DNA of 64,000 nt from an uncultured Nitrospira sp. (GCA_902500775.1 CABVRZ010000001.1:1-64000); one strand, 5' to 3'; shown: positions 8,600 through 17,784, counted from the stretch's first letter. The notes: generated by a model not told the origin, from the letters alone. Program-made: numbers and translations.

Positions 8600-9625
8600 T
8601 TACGGTTTCTCGACTGGTTTCACAACGACAGGTTCCGCTTTGGGAGCTTTGAGCGTGGACACATACAGTGTCACCGCCTTTGCATCTGCGTCGTTGAGAC
8701 CCAATGCTGGCATACGCGTATGGGAATCCATGGCCTGCGGGTTCTTCAACCAACGATAGATCCAGGTTGCGTTAAGGCGAAACCCTGCCCGATCTAAAGT
8801 CGGCCCAATCTTGCCACCCTCTCCCTCAAGGCTGTGGCACCCATTGCACCCGTACTTGTTCTCATACAGTCTCTTCCCGCGATCGACGGCCTTGGCAAGA
8901 TCTGCAGGCTTGGTGGTCAGATCGGGGCGAGGAATACTGACGCCTTTCCCTGGTCTGGTCGAAAAATTATTCAGTGCAACTTGGGCCACATCCAACTCTT
9001 TTTTGGCTTGTCCCATGGCAGCCTGTTCGGCTGCGTAGGCAGATTCATCGACGTCGACATCTTTCTTTAACTGTTCACTCTTCCGCTCCGCCTCATCGCT
9101 GGCTTTCTTCTCTGCCGCCTCATAGGCCTGCTTGGCTTGGTCAAACTTCGCCTGAACGGCCTTCAACCCCTCTTCAAGTGCTGTCTTTCGGCCAGCGACA
9201 TTAAACTCCATCTTCATCCCATGCAATGTGCGGACATGCCCGACGATTGCCCAAACTTCATCCTCGGAGAGCGTGTACTTAAATGTTGGCATCGTTGGGA
9301 CGGCAAAATCATCATCACCGATTGGATCTCCGCCTTCTTCGCTGGTATCCAACATATCCCGTGAGATCGTTGCAAAAAGTTCCTCGTCCTTGAAGGTGCT
9401 CATCTCTCCCTTGTTGGAGAGATCCTTTGGCTTCGGATCTGGCATGGACGACCAATTGAAGCCTTCGTTTTGCTTGCCGCTTTCACCATGGCAATCGCTG
9501 CAGTAGTGGGTATACAGATCGTGCCCTCGCTTCTCTTGCTCGTTCGCGCACCCCCCGGCGAGCAAAGCCGCGCCCCCGATCATTCCTACCGCTAATCCAA
9601 TGACACTCAGCCGTGCCGCCTTCAT
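8600..9625 (-). CDS. Dihaem cytochrome c lipoprotein with central coiled coil
   Basis: A 341-residue protein with a signal peptide and lipobox (LAGGC). A first class I cytochrome c domain has CSDCH (about 42-46), a Lys/Glu/Ala-rich coiled coil covers about 150-215, and a second cytochrome c domain has CNGCH and later a likely Met ligand in TRMPAL. It should carry two covalent haems in the periplasm, anchored by lipid. The coiled coil probably spaces the domains or drives oligomerisation. It is the last gene of the respiratory run and lies just downstream of the haem-binding EB_dh-like gene. I chose ATG 9625, which has AAAGGG eight bases upstream, over the GTG at 9631 that overlaps the previous stop. 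Confidence 0.9.
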   Translation of the reverse strand: MKAARLSVIGLAVGMIGGAALLAGGCANEQEKRGHDLYTHYCSDCHGESGKQNEGFNWSSMPDPKPKDLSNKGEMSTFKDEELFATISRDMLDTSEEGGDPIGDDDFAVPTMPTFKYTLSEDEVWAIVGHVRTLHGMKMEFNVAGRKTALEEGLKAVQAKFDQAKQAYEAAEKKASDEAERKSEQLKKDVDVDESAYAAEQAAMGQAKKELDVAQVALNNFSTRPGKGVSIPRPDLTTKPADLAKAVDRGKRLYENKYGCNGCHSLEGEGGKIGPTLDRAGFRLNATWIYRWLKNPQAMDSHTRMPALGLNDADAKAVTLYVSTLKAPKAEPVVVKPVEKP

Positions 9626-9627
9626 GC

Positions 9628-10455
9628 TCACTGCCCTTTCTTGAGTTTTCTAATCAGGACAAACTGAAACCCCAAGGCCAATGCGGCAGCGATTGCCGCA
9701 TACATGTAGCCGGAATAGTCCGGCGGGGCATCGGCGCGAAAATACCACCAAGATGAGACGGCCTTTTGCGACCCCTTCTCCACCAGATCTCCCGCTCCAT
9801 CTTTTCGACCATCCCACACGGCAAACGCGATGCTAATGAATTGCCCCGGTGTAATTTGAACATCGTCTTCAACATGCCCATTCGACAGGTCTCGGGCAAA
9901 CACGACTTTCCACGTCCCATTCGAATAGACGCCCTTCGCTTTCACGTCCTGGTGTTCTTGCGGCTTCAATGTTCCGAAGCCTTTCGCACTCATATCAACG
10001 GCCTTACCGGCCTTATTCTTCCAGAACCAAATATTCACCGGCCCACCTTCAACCTGTAGCATCGGTTGGCCGTGCGCAAAGTGCGCTTTCTTATCGCCCA
10101 CCATAAACTCGAGCGCGGCAGCATCGTCCGGATCTTGGGTCGGGTCACTATATTCAACAAGCACCGCAACTTGTTTCCCATCATGGAGGGCACGCACGAT
10201 GACGTCCTTTACGGTCGCTTCCTGGATACGATTCTGCCAATGTACTTGTGGCGACATTGGAAACGTAGCAGGTGGCGCACTACTCCAGGCTGCTGCAGTT
10301 GGATCGTCTATGGGGACTCCCCCGGTCATCAGCGTGGCTCGAACTGAGACACTCTCTTGAGCAAAGCTGAGGGTTGCCCCCCCAACTATCATGGCCATGA
10401 GCACGCCTATCCCACCACACAGAACCCGCCCTCTCATCTGATTCGCCGGTTTCAT
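9628..10455 (-). CDS. EB_dh/DMSO reductase gamma-like haem-binding membrane protein
   Basis: A 275-residue protein with a signal peptide, a beta-rich periplasmic domain and one C-terminal TM helix (about 247-268) ending in a basic tail. The pattern WSSAPPATF, VKDVIVRALHDGK, VAVLVEYSDPTQD and later VWDGRKDG matches the haem-binding domain seen in gamma subunits of type II DMSO reductase-family enzymes (ethylbenzene, chlorate and nitrite oxidoreductase relatives). In those enzymes it passes electrons through one b haem. Here it sits inside a bc-type cluster without a molybdenum subunit, so it probably links cytochromes. ATG 10455 follows GAGGGCAGC; the earlier ATG at 10479 is less likely. Confidence 0.75.
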   Translation of the reverse strand: MKPANQMRGRVLCGGIGVLMAMIVGGATLSFAQESVSVRATLMTGGVPIDDPTAAAWSSAPPATFPMSPQVHWQNRIQEATVKDVIVRALHDGKQVAVLVEYSDPTQDPDDAAALEFMVGDKKAHFAHGQPMLQVEGGPVNIWFWKNKAGKAVDMSAKGFGTLKPQEHQDVKAKGVYSNGTWKVVFARDLSNGHVEDDVQITPGQFISIAFAVWDGRKDGAGDLVEKGSQKAVSSWWYFRADAPPDYSGYMYAAIAAALALGFQFVLIRKLKKGQ

Positions 10456-10508
10456 GCTGCCCTCATTCTCCCTACACATCTATATCCATCCACGCCAGGT
10501 TGTTCCCG

Positions 10509-11225
10509 TTATTCCCAGGTTCGTGGGGACTGATGGGCTCCGTCGTACTCCCCCATGATAATCTTCCAAATCCATTCATCGGGTAACTCAACTTCCCAGC
10601 GAGGCATCGCAGACTTCCATGGCGCACCTTCGATCGGGAGCCCGACACCACCTTTTTTAATTCGCCAGAACAGATAGCTCTCTTGCAACATGGCAATCGT
10701 CGTGGGATCGGCGAAGTTGGCCGGTGCCGGGATAAATCCCCTTGCAGCGGGTCCCTTCCCATCGAAGTTTCCACCATGACAGGGTGAGCAATAGGCCGCA
10801 TAAAACCCCTTCCCCTGCATGATATTTTCAGGAGTCTTGGGGACAGGGTTTGACAGACCGGTATATTCTCCCGGCGGTGCCGGATGAATCGTTCGGCTTT
10901 CGGTCGGAGGAAGATCGCTCACGGCAGTACTCCCATACGTCTGCCACCCTACCAGAATCGGAAATAGAATCAACACGCCATAGCGAAGGGCTTGTAGACC
11001 TCTAATATTCTCTCCGGTGAGAAACCGTTGGATGGGTCCCCAAAACGCATCTTTTGATTCTCCGCTCAATGTTTCAAAGATGACGATGCCAGAGGCCGTC
11101 AACAAGAGATAGAGGAATATCAAGCTGGAGGGAAGGGGTGCAGAGCCAGGTATGTTCGGCAATACAAACTTCAAAAACACATACATGGCTACCATGAGAA
11201 TGATTGGTTTCCCTAACGCCCCCAT
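10509..11225 (-). CDS. Membrane-anchored monohaem cytochrome c
   Basis: A 238-residue protein with three hydrophobic segments in the first 95 residues (about 7-25, 33-52 and 80-98), then a periplasmic class I cytochrome c domain with CSPCH (about 144-148) and a downstream Met in SAMPRW. It should carry one covalent haem and act as an electron carrier tethered to the membrane. Start: AGGAGG five bases before the ATG; that ribosome binding site overlaps the stop of the upstream cytochrome gene, so the two are translationally linked. It is probably one of the c-type subunits of the local respiratory complex. Confidence 0.9.
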   Translation of the reverse strand: MGALGKPIILMVAMYVFLKFVLPNIPGSAPLPSSLIFLYLLLTASGIVIFETLSGESKDAFWGPIQRFLTGENIRGLQALRYGVLILFPILVGWQTYGSTAVSDLPPTESRTIHPAPPGEYTGLSNPVPKTPENIMQGKGFYAAYCSPCHGGNFDGKGPAARGFIPAPANFADPTTIAMLQESYLFWRIKKGGVGLPIEGAPWKSAMPRWEVELPDEWIWKIIMGEYDGAHQSPRTWE

Positions 11226-11234
11226 ACATTCCTC

Positions 11235-11858
11235 CTAGTTGGTGTGTGCGTTGGCCGCAAGTGCTGCTGACGCTGCTTTTACGGGCACAGCCGGCGTCTT
11301 ACCCGGAATTTCGAGCTCAGATATATTGACGGAAATCGGCTCGCCGCTCATTTGCTGCAAAAACGCGATGATCGCCAAGATTTCATTCTTCGAGAGCCCG
11401 ATTGGGTCCTTATTGATAGCAGGCATGGTTGCTGGATACTCCTTCGGTGCCCCACCATGTCGGTAGTCCTGGTAAACAAACGCCTGTGGATCCGTCAGAC
11501 TTTCATAGAGAAAATCCTTACTCAACTTGGCGCCAATCCCCTTCAAATCAGGACAACGGGCTGACTCGCTTGGCCCAATTGAATGACACAGCGCACATTG
11601 GCCTTTGCTAAAGAACACCGTTTGTCCAATAGCAGCAATGTCTGTTGGTGTCTTAATGCTGGTGAGATCTATTTTTTCTTCAGCGGGAGGGAGAGAAGCC
11701 AGCTGAGGCACCGCCAATGACATGAGCGAGAACAACCCCAGCACGATGAAGACAAATCCCGTGACCCGAACAAACACCGCCTTGATGAACAGGAGGATCA
11801 GAATCCCGACTCCTACGATCGACAGTGCAATCAGCTGTAGTTGCGCGACTTCGCTCAT
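11235..11858 (-). CDS. Membrane-anchored monohaem cytochrome c
   Basis: A 207-residue protein with two N-terminal TM helices (about 7-30 and 32-52) and a periplasmic cytochrome c domain with CALCH (about 88-92) and a likely Met ligand in YPATMPAI. The C-terminal tail is Ala/Pro/Val-rich and of low complexity. The ATG has GAGGG five bases upstream. It lies between the bd-like subunit gene and the next cytochrome c gene, all on the minus strand. The likely role is electron transfer within the cluster's membrane complex; its exact partner cannot be read from sequence. Confidence 0.9.
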   Translation of the reverse strand: MSEVAQLQLIALSIVGVGILILLFIKAVFVRVTGFVFIVLGLFSLMSLAVPQLASLPPAEEKIDLTSIKTPTDIAAIGQTVFFSKGQCALCHSIGPSESARCPDLKGIGAKLSKDFLYESLTDPQAFVYQDYRHGGAPKEYPATMPAINKDPIGLSKNEILAIIAFLQQMSGEPISVNISELEIPGKTPAVPVKAASAALAANAHTN

Positions 11859-11933
11859 ATGCCCTCTAATTTAAAGTACTGAGTGCGTCGTGCTGAGTCG
11901 TACGGTTCTCACTCAACACTGACAACGTAGAAC

Positions 11934-13814
11934 TCAAAACTCCTTCTCTCTACCTAATCCTTGTGGCCGATCATCTGGAGCCCCTCCAGCCATCGCCGGA
12001 ATGCCGTGCGGAAGTTCTCCCTTTCCTGCTCCGGCAGCCGTTTTGTATTTGTCACCCATGGTTGCAACCCAGAAGATAAACGCCACGAGAATACAAAAGA
12101 AAAATGTACAGAAGGCCATAATCAAGGACGCGCTTCCGAGTGCCGGTGAATAGGCATAAGGTGACGTGTCACGCATAACTCCGTACACATGCCAATGGAC
12201 CCGTGACGATGACCGTGCATACCCCATCAACGTCATGAGCAGAATGACCATGACGGCGTTGAGCACCAGCGCATACCCAGCGCGAGGGGGCATACTGCCC
12301 CACACCATCTCCGTCGTCGTCTTCGAACTTTTGAGCAACAGCGCCGTTAATGGCGTGATCGTCAGAATCACAAAGCCGACGATGGCCACCTGGGACGTTG
12401 AGAAATAATTGATACGGACGATGGCCGGAACGAAGTAGCCCCAGATCCCAAGAACAATGACCGTAATGCTTGCCAGAACCAAGATCGCGCCCATCACCGC
12501 CTTCCCAAGCTTCGCCCACCCTGCGGTATCTTGTTTTCCTGCACGCCAATACATGACGAAGCTCATGAAGGTAATCAGAATCATGAGGTTGGAGACAGTC
12601 ATCTTGGCCGACATCACGCCCAGAACCCCGAGCAGAGGATGGTGCGCCCCCCCCATTTTTTGAGCTTCCTCGATACTCGCGACGAGTGAGTGCGGCGTCA
12701 TCCAGACGGCGAGACAGAGCAGCAAACTGACGAGCATCATCAGCATTGCCCGCCGGTACTTAGCCTCCGACCCCGGAATGCGATGGGTAATTCCCAGCCA
12801 GAAGTAGTAATTCGAACCAAGAAAGAGCACCCCGATCAACATGGCTTGGATGATAAAGAGCCAGGAGAGGAATCCGCCCATCAGCGTGATACCCATCTGC
12901 TGGTTATACTGGTAGATTTCACGCATCAGCCAGTACCCGGCAAACGGCAGCGCCAGGAGCCCAAACACTCCGATAAAGTTCCCGACATACCCCATCCAAT
13001 CGTAATGCTCTCGATCCTCCGGGCTCTTCACGGAAAGATAGCGAACACCCGCATAGGCCCCGCAGATATAACCACCTAATACGACGTTGGCGATTAACCG
13101 GTGAATATTGATCGGCCACCAGGTTGGATTCCACGTTGCGGCCCAGGCACGCTCAAATGCCGTCCCATCAGCAATGACGACCGGACTCGACTGAAACGTA
13201 GCCCAGGCATTCGGCACGATCATGATGAATAGGGCGAAGAAGTTCAGCAGGAACCCAAGGAACACGTGCAAGGTTTTCTTCTTGCCGTATTGCATCGCAT
13301 CCCACCCGTACCAATAGAGATACAGGGTTGCGGTTTCAAGGAGAAAGAGCAGGCAGTACAGAAGGAACGATGGGAAAAACACGTCCGTCAGGTAATTCAT
13401 GAGCTTGGGATAGAATGCGACCAGGAGGAATAGAAGAATTCCCCCGAACAGCGCGGTTGTCGCATAGGCTGACGTCAACAGCTTGGTAAACTCCTTGGCC
13501 AATTTATCGTAACGCTTTTCCCCGCCTCTCCATGCAATGACTTCACAGAGCCATGCAAAAATAGGAACACCCAAGACGAATCCCGCCAGCAAGAGGTGGA
13601 GCTGCGCCACGATCCAGACAAGGTTCCGACTACCGATGTACGGAATGTCCCGATATTCAGTCGGTCCCGCTGTAGTTCCCTCAGCTGCGAGGCCAAGTGA
13701 AGGAAGGAGGAACCAGCCTACCGTCAACAAGAGACCAACAAGCCATCGCCCTTGACCACCGATGGCCCGGAGAGCCCGTTGAATCGTTTCGACCTCCTGT
13801 ATGGCACTCACCAC
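11934..13814 (-). CDS. Cytochrome bd-like membrane subunit (CydA-like)
   Basis: A large integral membrane protein (626 residues from GTG 13814) with many TM helices. It resembles subunit I of cytochrome bd quinol oxidases. VWIVAQLHLLLAG contains a His in the place of the CydA high-spin haem ligand, and WPINIHRLIANVVLGG a second conserved His. I cannot find the GWxxxExGRQPW-type quinol-binding motif of true CydA, so quinol oxidase activity should not be assumed. An N-terminal signal-like segment precedes the first helix. A longer frame up to 13937 would overlap the upstream gene; the GTG follows that gene's stop by 11 bases with GAGGTGAT nearby. A paralogue lies at 17785-19497. Confidence 0.85.
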   Translation of the reverse strand: MVSAIQEVETIQRALRAIGGQGRWLVGLLLTVGWFLLPSLGLAAEGTTAGPTEYRDIPYIGSRNLVWIVAQLHLLLAGFVLGVPIFAWLCEVIAWRGGEKRYDKLAKEFTKLLTSAYATTALFGGILLFLLVAFYPKLMNYLTDVFFPSFLLYCLLFLLETATLYLYWYGWDAMQYGKKKTLHVFLGFLLNFFALFIMIVPNAWATFQSSPVVIADGTAFERAWAATWNPTWWPINIHRLIANVVLGGYICGAYAGVRYLSVKSPEDREHYDWMGYVGNFIGVFGLLALPFAGYWLMREIYQYNQQMGITLMGGFLSWLFIIQAMLIGVLFLGSNYYFWLGITHRIPGSEAKYRRAMLMMLVSLLLCLAVWMTPHSLVASIEEAQKMGGAHHPLLGVLGVMSAKMTVSNLMILITFMSFVMYWRAGKQDTAGWAKLGKAVMGAILVLASITVIVLGIWGYFVPAIVRINYFSTSQVAIVGFVILTITPLTALLLKSSKTTTEMVWGSMPPRAGYALVLNAVMVILLMTLMGYARSSSRVHWHVYGVMRDTSPYAYSPALGSASLIMAFCTFFFCILVAFIFWVATMGDKYKTAAGAGKGELPHGIPAMAGGAPDDRPQGLGREKEF

Positions 13815-13827
13815 ATCACCTCGCAAG

Positions 13828-14832
13828 TTACGGTTTCGAATTGGCTGGTGAACCAGAGGGGGCTGCCCCTGCTGTCTTCCCCTTGCCCTTATCCTTTGGG
13901 CCCTTGGCATCAGACTTCTGTTTTTCCATTGCCTCAACTTGGGCAGTCAACGCGGCCAGCCGTTTGGTGTTCTGGTTCAATGCGTCGGCTGGTTTGTACT
14001 GTGGCTCCGCTTGAACCTCCGGCTTCTGGCAACACTCATGGGGATGGGGAGTCGTCACAGGAAGCAGCGTCCAGAAGACCAATGAGAGAACCACACCAGC
14101 TCCGGTCAAGACGGCCAACAACAGCCCTTGGTCATTCGGCACACGCATCAGATCCCAACGCGTGACGAGCCCTTGATAGTTTTCCGGAGCCGGACGCGAG
14201 TTTTCAGCCATTCGCCGAATGACTTGCCCTAGGACGGAGACGCCGATTACCGACAGCACCATGAGCACGCCAACCGAAATTGATCCCCACACCGTCAGCT
14301 CGAGACCAATTCGCTCGGCAACCGGTAATCCGGTATTAAAGATGTGCCGCAAGGCTTCCATATCAGCCAGTGAATGCGAGGCGCTGATGGCGGTGTCCGT
14401 GACTTTACTGACAATCCCCCAAAGAATTGGCATGATCACGATGCCAATGAGCGCAGTCCTCCACCAGATCGCAAACCCAAGCCCATCGTGAGGCGGCTCT
14501 TTCTTGAGACGCTCCAGAAAGAACGTTCGGCCTACGAGACCTAGCGCCCAGATATCCACGGGAATCGAGGCTCCAAAAATGAGCGGGAGACCTATTCCCT
14601 CACCAAAATGCGTGTCGTAAATCGCCATGATCACCGGTGCTGAGAAGACCGTCACCGGGCTGGCGAGCAGCATCAGGAACGCAAGCCCAAACCTTCCCTC
14701 GAAATGGACTAGTCCCATCGTCATGGCCATTACTGCAAACACAGCCTTGATGGGTATCCCAGTCCAACAGGCTGACCAGAGAATGCCAAACCCTATCTTC
14801 GTCGGAGACATTGAATCGCGTTCGTCAGCCAT
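13828..14832 (-). CDS. Conserved-looking polytopic membrane protein, unknown
   Basis: A 334-residue protein with about five or six hydrophobic segments. The C-terminal tail holds an HPHECC cluster (possible metal binding), then a short coiled-coil stretch and a Lys/Gly/Pro-rich end. I recognise no family. It lies between cytochrome b and the second bd-like gene and is the only non-haem subunit candidate in the run, so it may be a structural subunit of the complex. I chose ATG 14832 (MADERD), which lies 25 bases after the cytochrome b stop; the longer frame to 14997 overlaps cytochrome b coding sequence. No strong ribosome binding site is visible, so coupling to the upstream gene is likely. 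Confidence 0.7.
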   Translation of the reverse strand: MADERDSMSPTKIGFGILWSACWTGIPIKAVFAVMAMTMGLVHFEGRFGLAFLMLLASPVTVFSAPVIMAIYDTHFGEGIGLPLIFGASIPVDIWALGLVGRTFFLERLKKEPPHDGLGFAIWWRTALIGIVIMPILWGIVSKVTDTAISASHSLADMEALRHIFNTGLPVAERIGLELTVWGSISVGVLMVLSVIGVSVLGQVIRRMAENSRPAPENYQGLVTRWDLMRVPNDQGLLLAVLTGAGVVLSLVFWTLLPVTTPHPHECCQKPEVQAEPQYKPADALNQNTKRLAALTAQVEAMEKQKSDAKGPKDKGKGKTAGAAPSGSPANSKP

Positions 14833-14857
14833 GGGCGTCAGTTCGTATGAATTGTTG

Positions 14858-15985
14858 CTAGTCCAGGAACTCTCGATTAATAACGGCCGCAACGGTAAAG
14901 AGGGCAATGACGACCATGATTGCAATCCAGATGATGAGCGCAATCGGCCGCTTGAAAATATTCCGCTCAGGGTCCTTATCGAAAAACGGCAAGGCAACCA
15001 TTAACCCCATAAATATAACGGGTAGCGCAACGGCACCGATAAATTGCCCAAACTGGCCAGCGAAGAGCTTCAGTCGCAGTAGCTGAAAATAGAAGAGAAA
15101 ATACCATTCAGGCTCAGGATGGTACTCCCCAGGATCTGGAGTAGCCTTGTCAAGCAACACAACCGGCTCCCAGAGCGCCAAGGCACAGATGCCGACAAAG
15201 ACAAACGCCATCCCGACGATGTCTTTCCAGATTTGACGGGGGAAAAAATAGTCGGTTTTCGCTTTGATCTCTTCCGTCGTACCGCTGAACGGTCCTGCTG
15301 GTGCAGCCACACGAAACAGGAAGATGTGCAGCCCTGCCAATGCCATCAATGCTGCCGGCAGGATCATCACATGGAGAACAAAAAAACGGCTCAACGTCAT
15401 TTGCCCAGGGCTTGCACCGCCCTTCAAAAATCTCGCGATAAAATCACCGATGATCGGAGTCTTATCCAGAATTTCGACGCCTACGAGCGTCGCCCAGAAC
15501 GCACGTTGGTCCCAAGGAAGGAGGTAACCGGTAAAGCCGAATGTAATGACGATTCCAAAGAGGGCGAGTCCGACCAGCCAGAGAAGCTCCCGTGGCTTTT
15601 TGTATGCCCCCCACAGAAAGACTTGGGACATATGTGCAAACACGCAGACCACCATCGCACTAGAACCCCAGAAATGGTAGCTGAGCAAGAACCAGCCGTA
15701 ATCCACGTCATGGATAATGTACTGCGTACTATCGTAGGCATGGTCTGCGGTCGGCACATAGTAGAACATGAGCAGAGTGCCGGTAACCGCTTGCATCGCG
15801 AAGATGAACAGCAAGATCGAGCCGAATACATACGCCCAGCGAGAGCCTCCAGGAATCGGCTCATTGAGCATCTTCGCCTGCATTTCCTTGAGCCCAAGCC
15901 GCTCATCAAGGAAGGCAAGAACCTTTTCCGTGGTACTTGGCTGATGATCAGGGATCGCCGCAGGAGATGAGTGCTTCATATCCAT
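14858..15985 (-). CDS. Cytochrome b of a bc-type complex (b6-like spacing)
   Basis: Core quinol-oxidising subunit, 375 residues with about eight TM helices, so the N- and C-terminal halves are fused as in mitochondrial-type cytochrome b. The haem His pairs are visible: the first is H-x13-H in SYHFWGS...FAHM. The second, in FVLHVM...AGLHIF, is H-x14-H, the spacing known from b6-type cytochromes rather than the x13 of mitochondrial ones. The Qo-site motif PEWYF is present near residue 270. It oxidises or reduces the menaquinone pool together with the adjacent Rieske protein. Its gene follows the Rieske gene by about 12 bases. Confidence 0.95.
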   Translation of the reverse strand: MDMKHSSPAAIPDHQPSTTEKVLAFLDERLGLKEMQAKMLNEPIPGGSRWAYVFGSILLFIFAMQAVTGTLLMFYYVPTADHAYDSTQYIIHDVDYGWFLLSYHFWGSSAMVVCVFAHMSQVFLWGAYKKPRELLWLVGLALFGIVITFGFTGYLLPWDQRAFWATLVGVEILDKTPIIGDFIARFLKGGASPGQMTLSRFFVLHVMILPAALMALAGLHIFLFRVAAPAGPFSGTTEEIKAKTDYFFPRQIWKDIVGMAFVFVGICALALWEPVVLLDKATPDPGEYHPEPEWYFLFYFQLLRLKLFAGQFGQFIGAVALPVIFMGLMVALPFFDKDPERNIFKRPIALIIWIAIMVVIALFTVAAVINREFLD

Positions 15986-15997
15986 TATGCTAAGAGC

Positions 15998-16933
15998 TCA
16001 CACAATCCTAATTTGAGACTTGGTACCGGCCTTGAATTCCATATCAATGATCTCAACCTCACCGGATGCTGAAACTTTCAGGGGCAAGGCGTCCAAACCC
16101 CGAGGAGCCGGTCCATCGAGGACTTTCCCTCCCGCATCATAGATACTCAAATGACAAGGGCAGAGAAAGACTTGCCCGAGCGTCTTATGCTGGCGCCACT
16201 TGAAGCCACAGCCAAGATGGGGGCACTTACCGGAGAATGCAATATAGGGAACATCCTTTTTATTTGTCCAGATCGCTTTCCCTTTGGCATCGTGAAACTC
16301 GACATCCTTCCCGTCATACACCTTCTCTAGCAGATCGGGCGTCGTTTTAAGGATCCAGACGTTCTTTTCGACCTCATACTCGGGCATGTACACTTCCTTG
16401 ACCGTCTTCTTGTATTTAAACTGGGTCCCAACATCCTCCTGCTTGATCTTGCTAATGTTCCCGACTTTCAGCCAGGCATTGTCAAAATCCGCATACATCG
16501 GTTTCATCAAAAACCGGAGAATGGGGTAGGCGAAAGGAAGACCGATTAAAAACCCGATAACATGGGTAAAATTCATGAAGAATGCACGACGCTTGACGCT
16601 CTTCTCCAGATCAGGCAGAGGAACTAAAACCTCGCCAGGCGTGACATGAATATTGTCTTCCAAGTGGGAAATCTCTACTTCGTGCGTCGTGACGTAGTCT
16701 TCGCGCTTGAAGGGAGGCAACGCCAAAATATCAGAAGAAGGAGCCCGGAGTTGAACCACGTCTTCCGTGACGTCCAATACCTGCCCCATCGTGACCTGCC
16801 GCTCCCCACTACCGTTCATGGAGACAACGATATGGCTGATTTCATGGGAAAGGGGATCGAGCACCACCCGGGTGACTTCCCCAATGTCGTGATCCGTACA
16901 CCGGACCTTAGATTTCAGTTTAGGTTGCAGCAT
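15998..16933 (-). CDS. Rieske iron-sulfur protein with N-terminal PRC-barrel-like domain
   Basis: A 311-residue protein. Residues 1-75 look like a PRC-barrel domain (KLKSKVRCTDHDIGEV, ISHIVVSMN), followed by a linker, a TM helix near 130-150, and a C-terminal Rieske domain. The cluster motifs are CPHLGCGF and CPCHLSIYD, giving two Cys and two His for a [2Fe-2S] centre. The second box has Leu where CPCHGS is common. It shuttles electrons from quinol to a c-type cytochrome. The ATG at 16933 overlaps the preceding cytochrome c stop by one base (TAATG), so the longer frame to 16993 is not needed. A PRC-barrel in front of Rieske is unusual; it may serve assembly or regulation. Confidence 0.9.
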   Translation of the reverse strand: MLQPKLKSKVRCTDHDIGEVTRVVLDPLSHEISHIVVSMNGSGERQVTMGQVLDVTEDVVQLRAPSSDILALPPFKREDYVTTHEVEISHLEDNIHVTPGEVLVPLPDLEKSVKRRAFFMNFTHVIGFLIGLPFAYPILRFLMKPMYADFDNAWLKVGNISKIKQEDVGTQFKYKKTVKEVYMPEYEVEKNVWILKTTPDLLEKVYDGKDVEFHDAKGKAIWTNKKDVPYIAFSGKCPHLGCGFKWRQHKTLGQVFLCPCHLSIYDAGGKVLDGPAPRGLDALPLKVSASGEVEIIDMEFKAGTKSQIRIV

Positions 16934-17745
16934 TACTTTTTCTTGATGGGCTTGGGAGTATTGACTGCAGTGTTCTTGAAGGACCCTAACCATGTCGCGA
17001 GCGCGAGAAGCTCTTTCGGATCCATGAGGTCCTTGAACTTGTCGGGCATAATACCCTTTTGAAATTCCTTGTCATAACCTTCGGCCATCATACTCTTTGG
17101 GTCGGCAATTTTTTGTTGAATCTCTTCGACAGTCAACAAGGTGCCGATGTTATCTAACTCGGGACCTCGCTTCTTGCCTCCCTCCCCTCTCAGCTTATGG
17201 CAGTTGTAGCACTCCTGTAATTGCCACTGCTCTTCACCAACTTTCATGATGTCACCGGAAGCTCCACCACCACCTGCAGCAGCAGGTTTTTCTCCGGCGG
17301 TCGGAGCCTGTGTCGTTGCCACGGCTTGCCCCCCACCGATCCCCTTGAGGCGATCTTCCAGCGCTTTCACTTGTTGATCAAGAGCCTTGGCGCGAGCAAT
17401 CAACTCTTCGGTCTTCCCTTGTGCCGACTGCTTGCGCTCCTTCTCGAGGAGTTTGCCGATCTTGGCCTTTTCATCATCAGGTTCAAACTGCGGCAGGAAC
17501 GATGCTCCGGCAACACATACGGTGATTAAAAAGACCCAGAAGACTGTCACGACAAGGAAGGACTTCCCGCCGCTCATGGTGTTCAACGTCTGTGCGTCAA
17601 GGAGCGCAAACATCATGGCCCCGATGAGCGAGACAATGAAGAACAGGAGCTGGAAGCTAAACGGAACTTCCTGCGAATTGGCAATGGCGACCAGCCCGCC
17701 ACCTATCACAAACCCGACCGCTAGTTTTTTGAATAAATTCCACAT
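16933..17745 (-). CDS. Membrane-anchored cytochrome c with coiled coil
   Basis: A 270-residue protein with three N-terminal TM helices (about 6-26, 29-48 and 58-80), a Glu/Lys-rich coiled coil (about 95-135), a Gly/Ala/Pro linker and a C-terminal cytochrome c domain with CYNCH (about 182-186) and a Met in KGIMPDKF. It is likely the c-type partner of the Rieske and cytochrome b proteins encoded directly downstream; its stop overlaps the Rieske start as TAATG. The start is uncertain: ATG 17745 is preferred, and an upstream GTG at 17772 sits too close to its GGAG. Confidence 0.85.
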   Translation of the reverse strand: MWNLFKKLAVGFVIGGGLVAIANSQEVPFSFQLLFFIVSLIGAMMFALLDAQTLNTMSGGKSFLVVTVFWVFLITVCVAGASFLPQFEPDDEKAKIGKLLEKERKQSAQGKTEELIARAKALDQQVKALEDRLKGIGGGQAVATTQAPTAGEKPAAAGGGGASGDIMKVGEEQWQLQECYNCHKLRGEGGKKRGPELDNIGTLLTVEEIQQKIADPKSMMAEGYDKEFQKGIMPDKFKDLMDPKELLALATWLGSFKNTAVNTPKPIKKK

Positions 17746-17784
17746 GTGATTTCTCGCTGCCTCGCTAGACACTCCACAGTGTGA

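Noticed and set aside
11934-13814. Calling the bd-like protein a cytochrome bd oxidase (cydA)
   Set aside because: The quinol-binding loop motif is not found and there is no cydB next to it, so only family resemblance is claimed.
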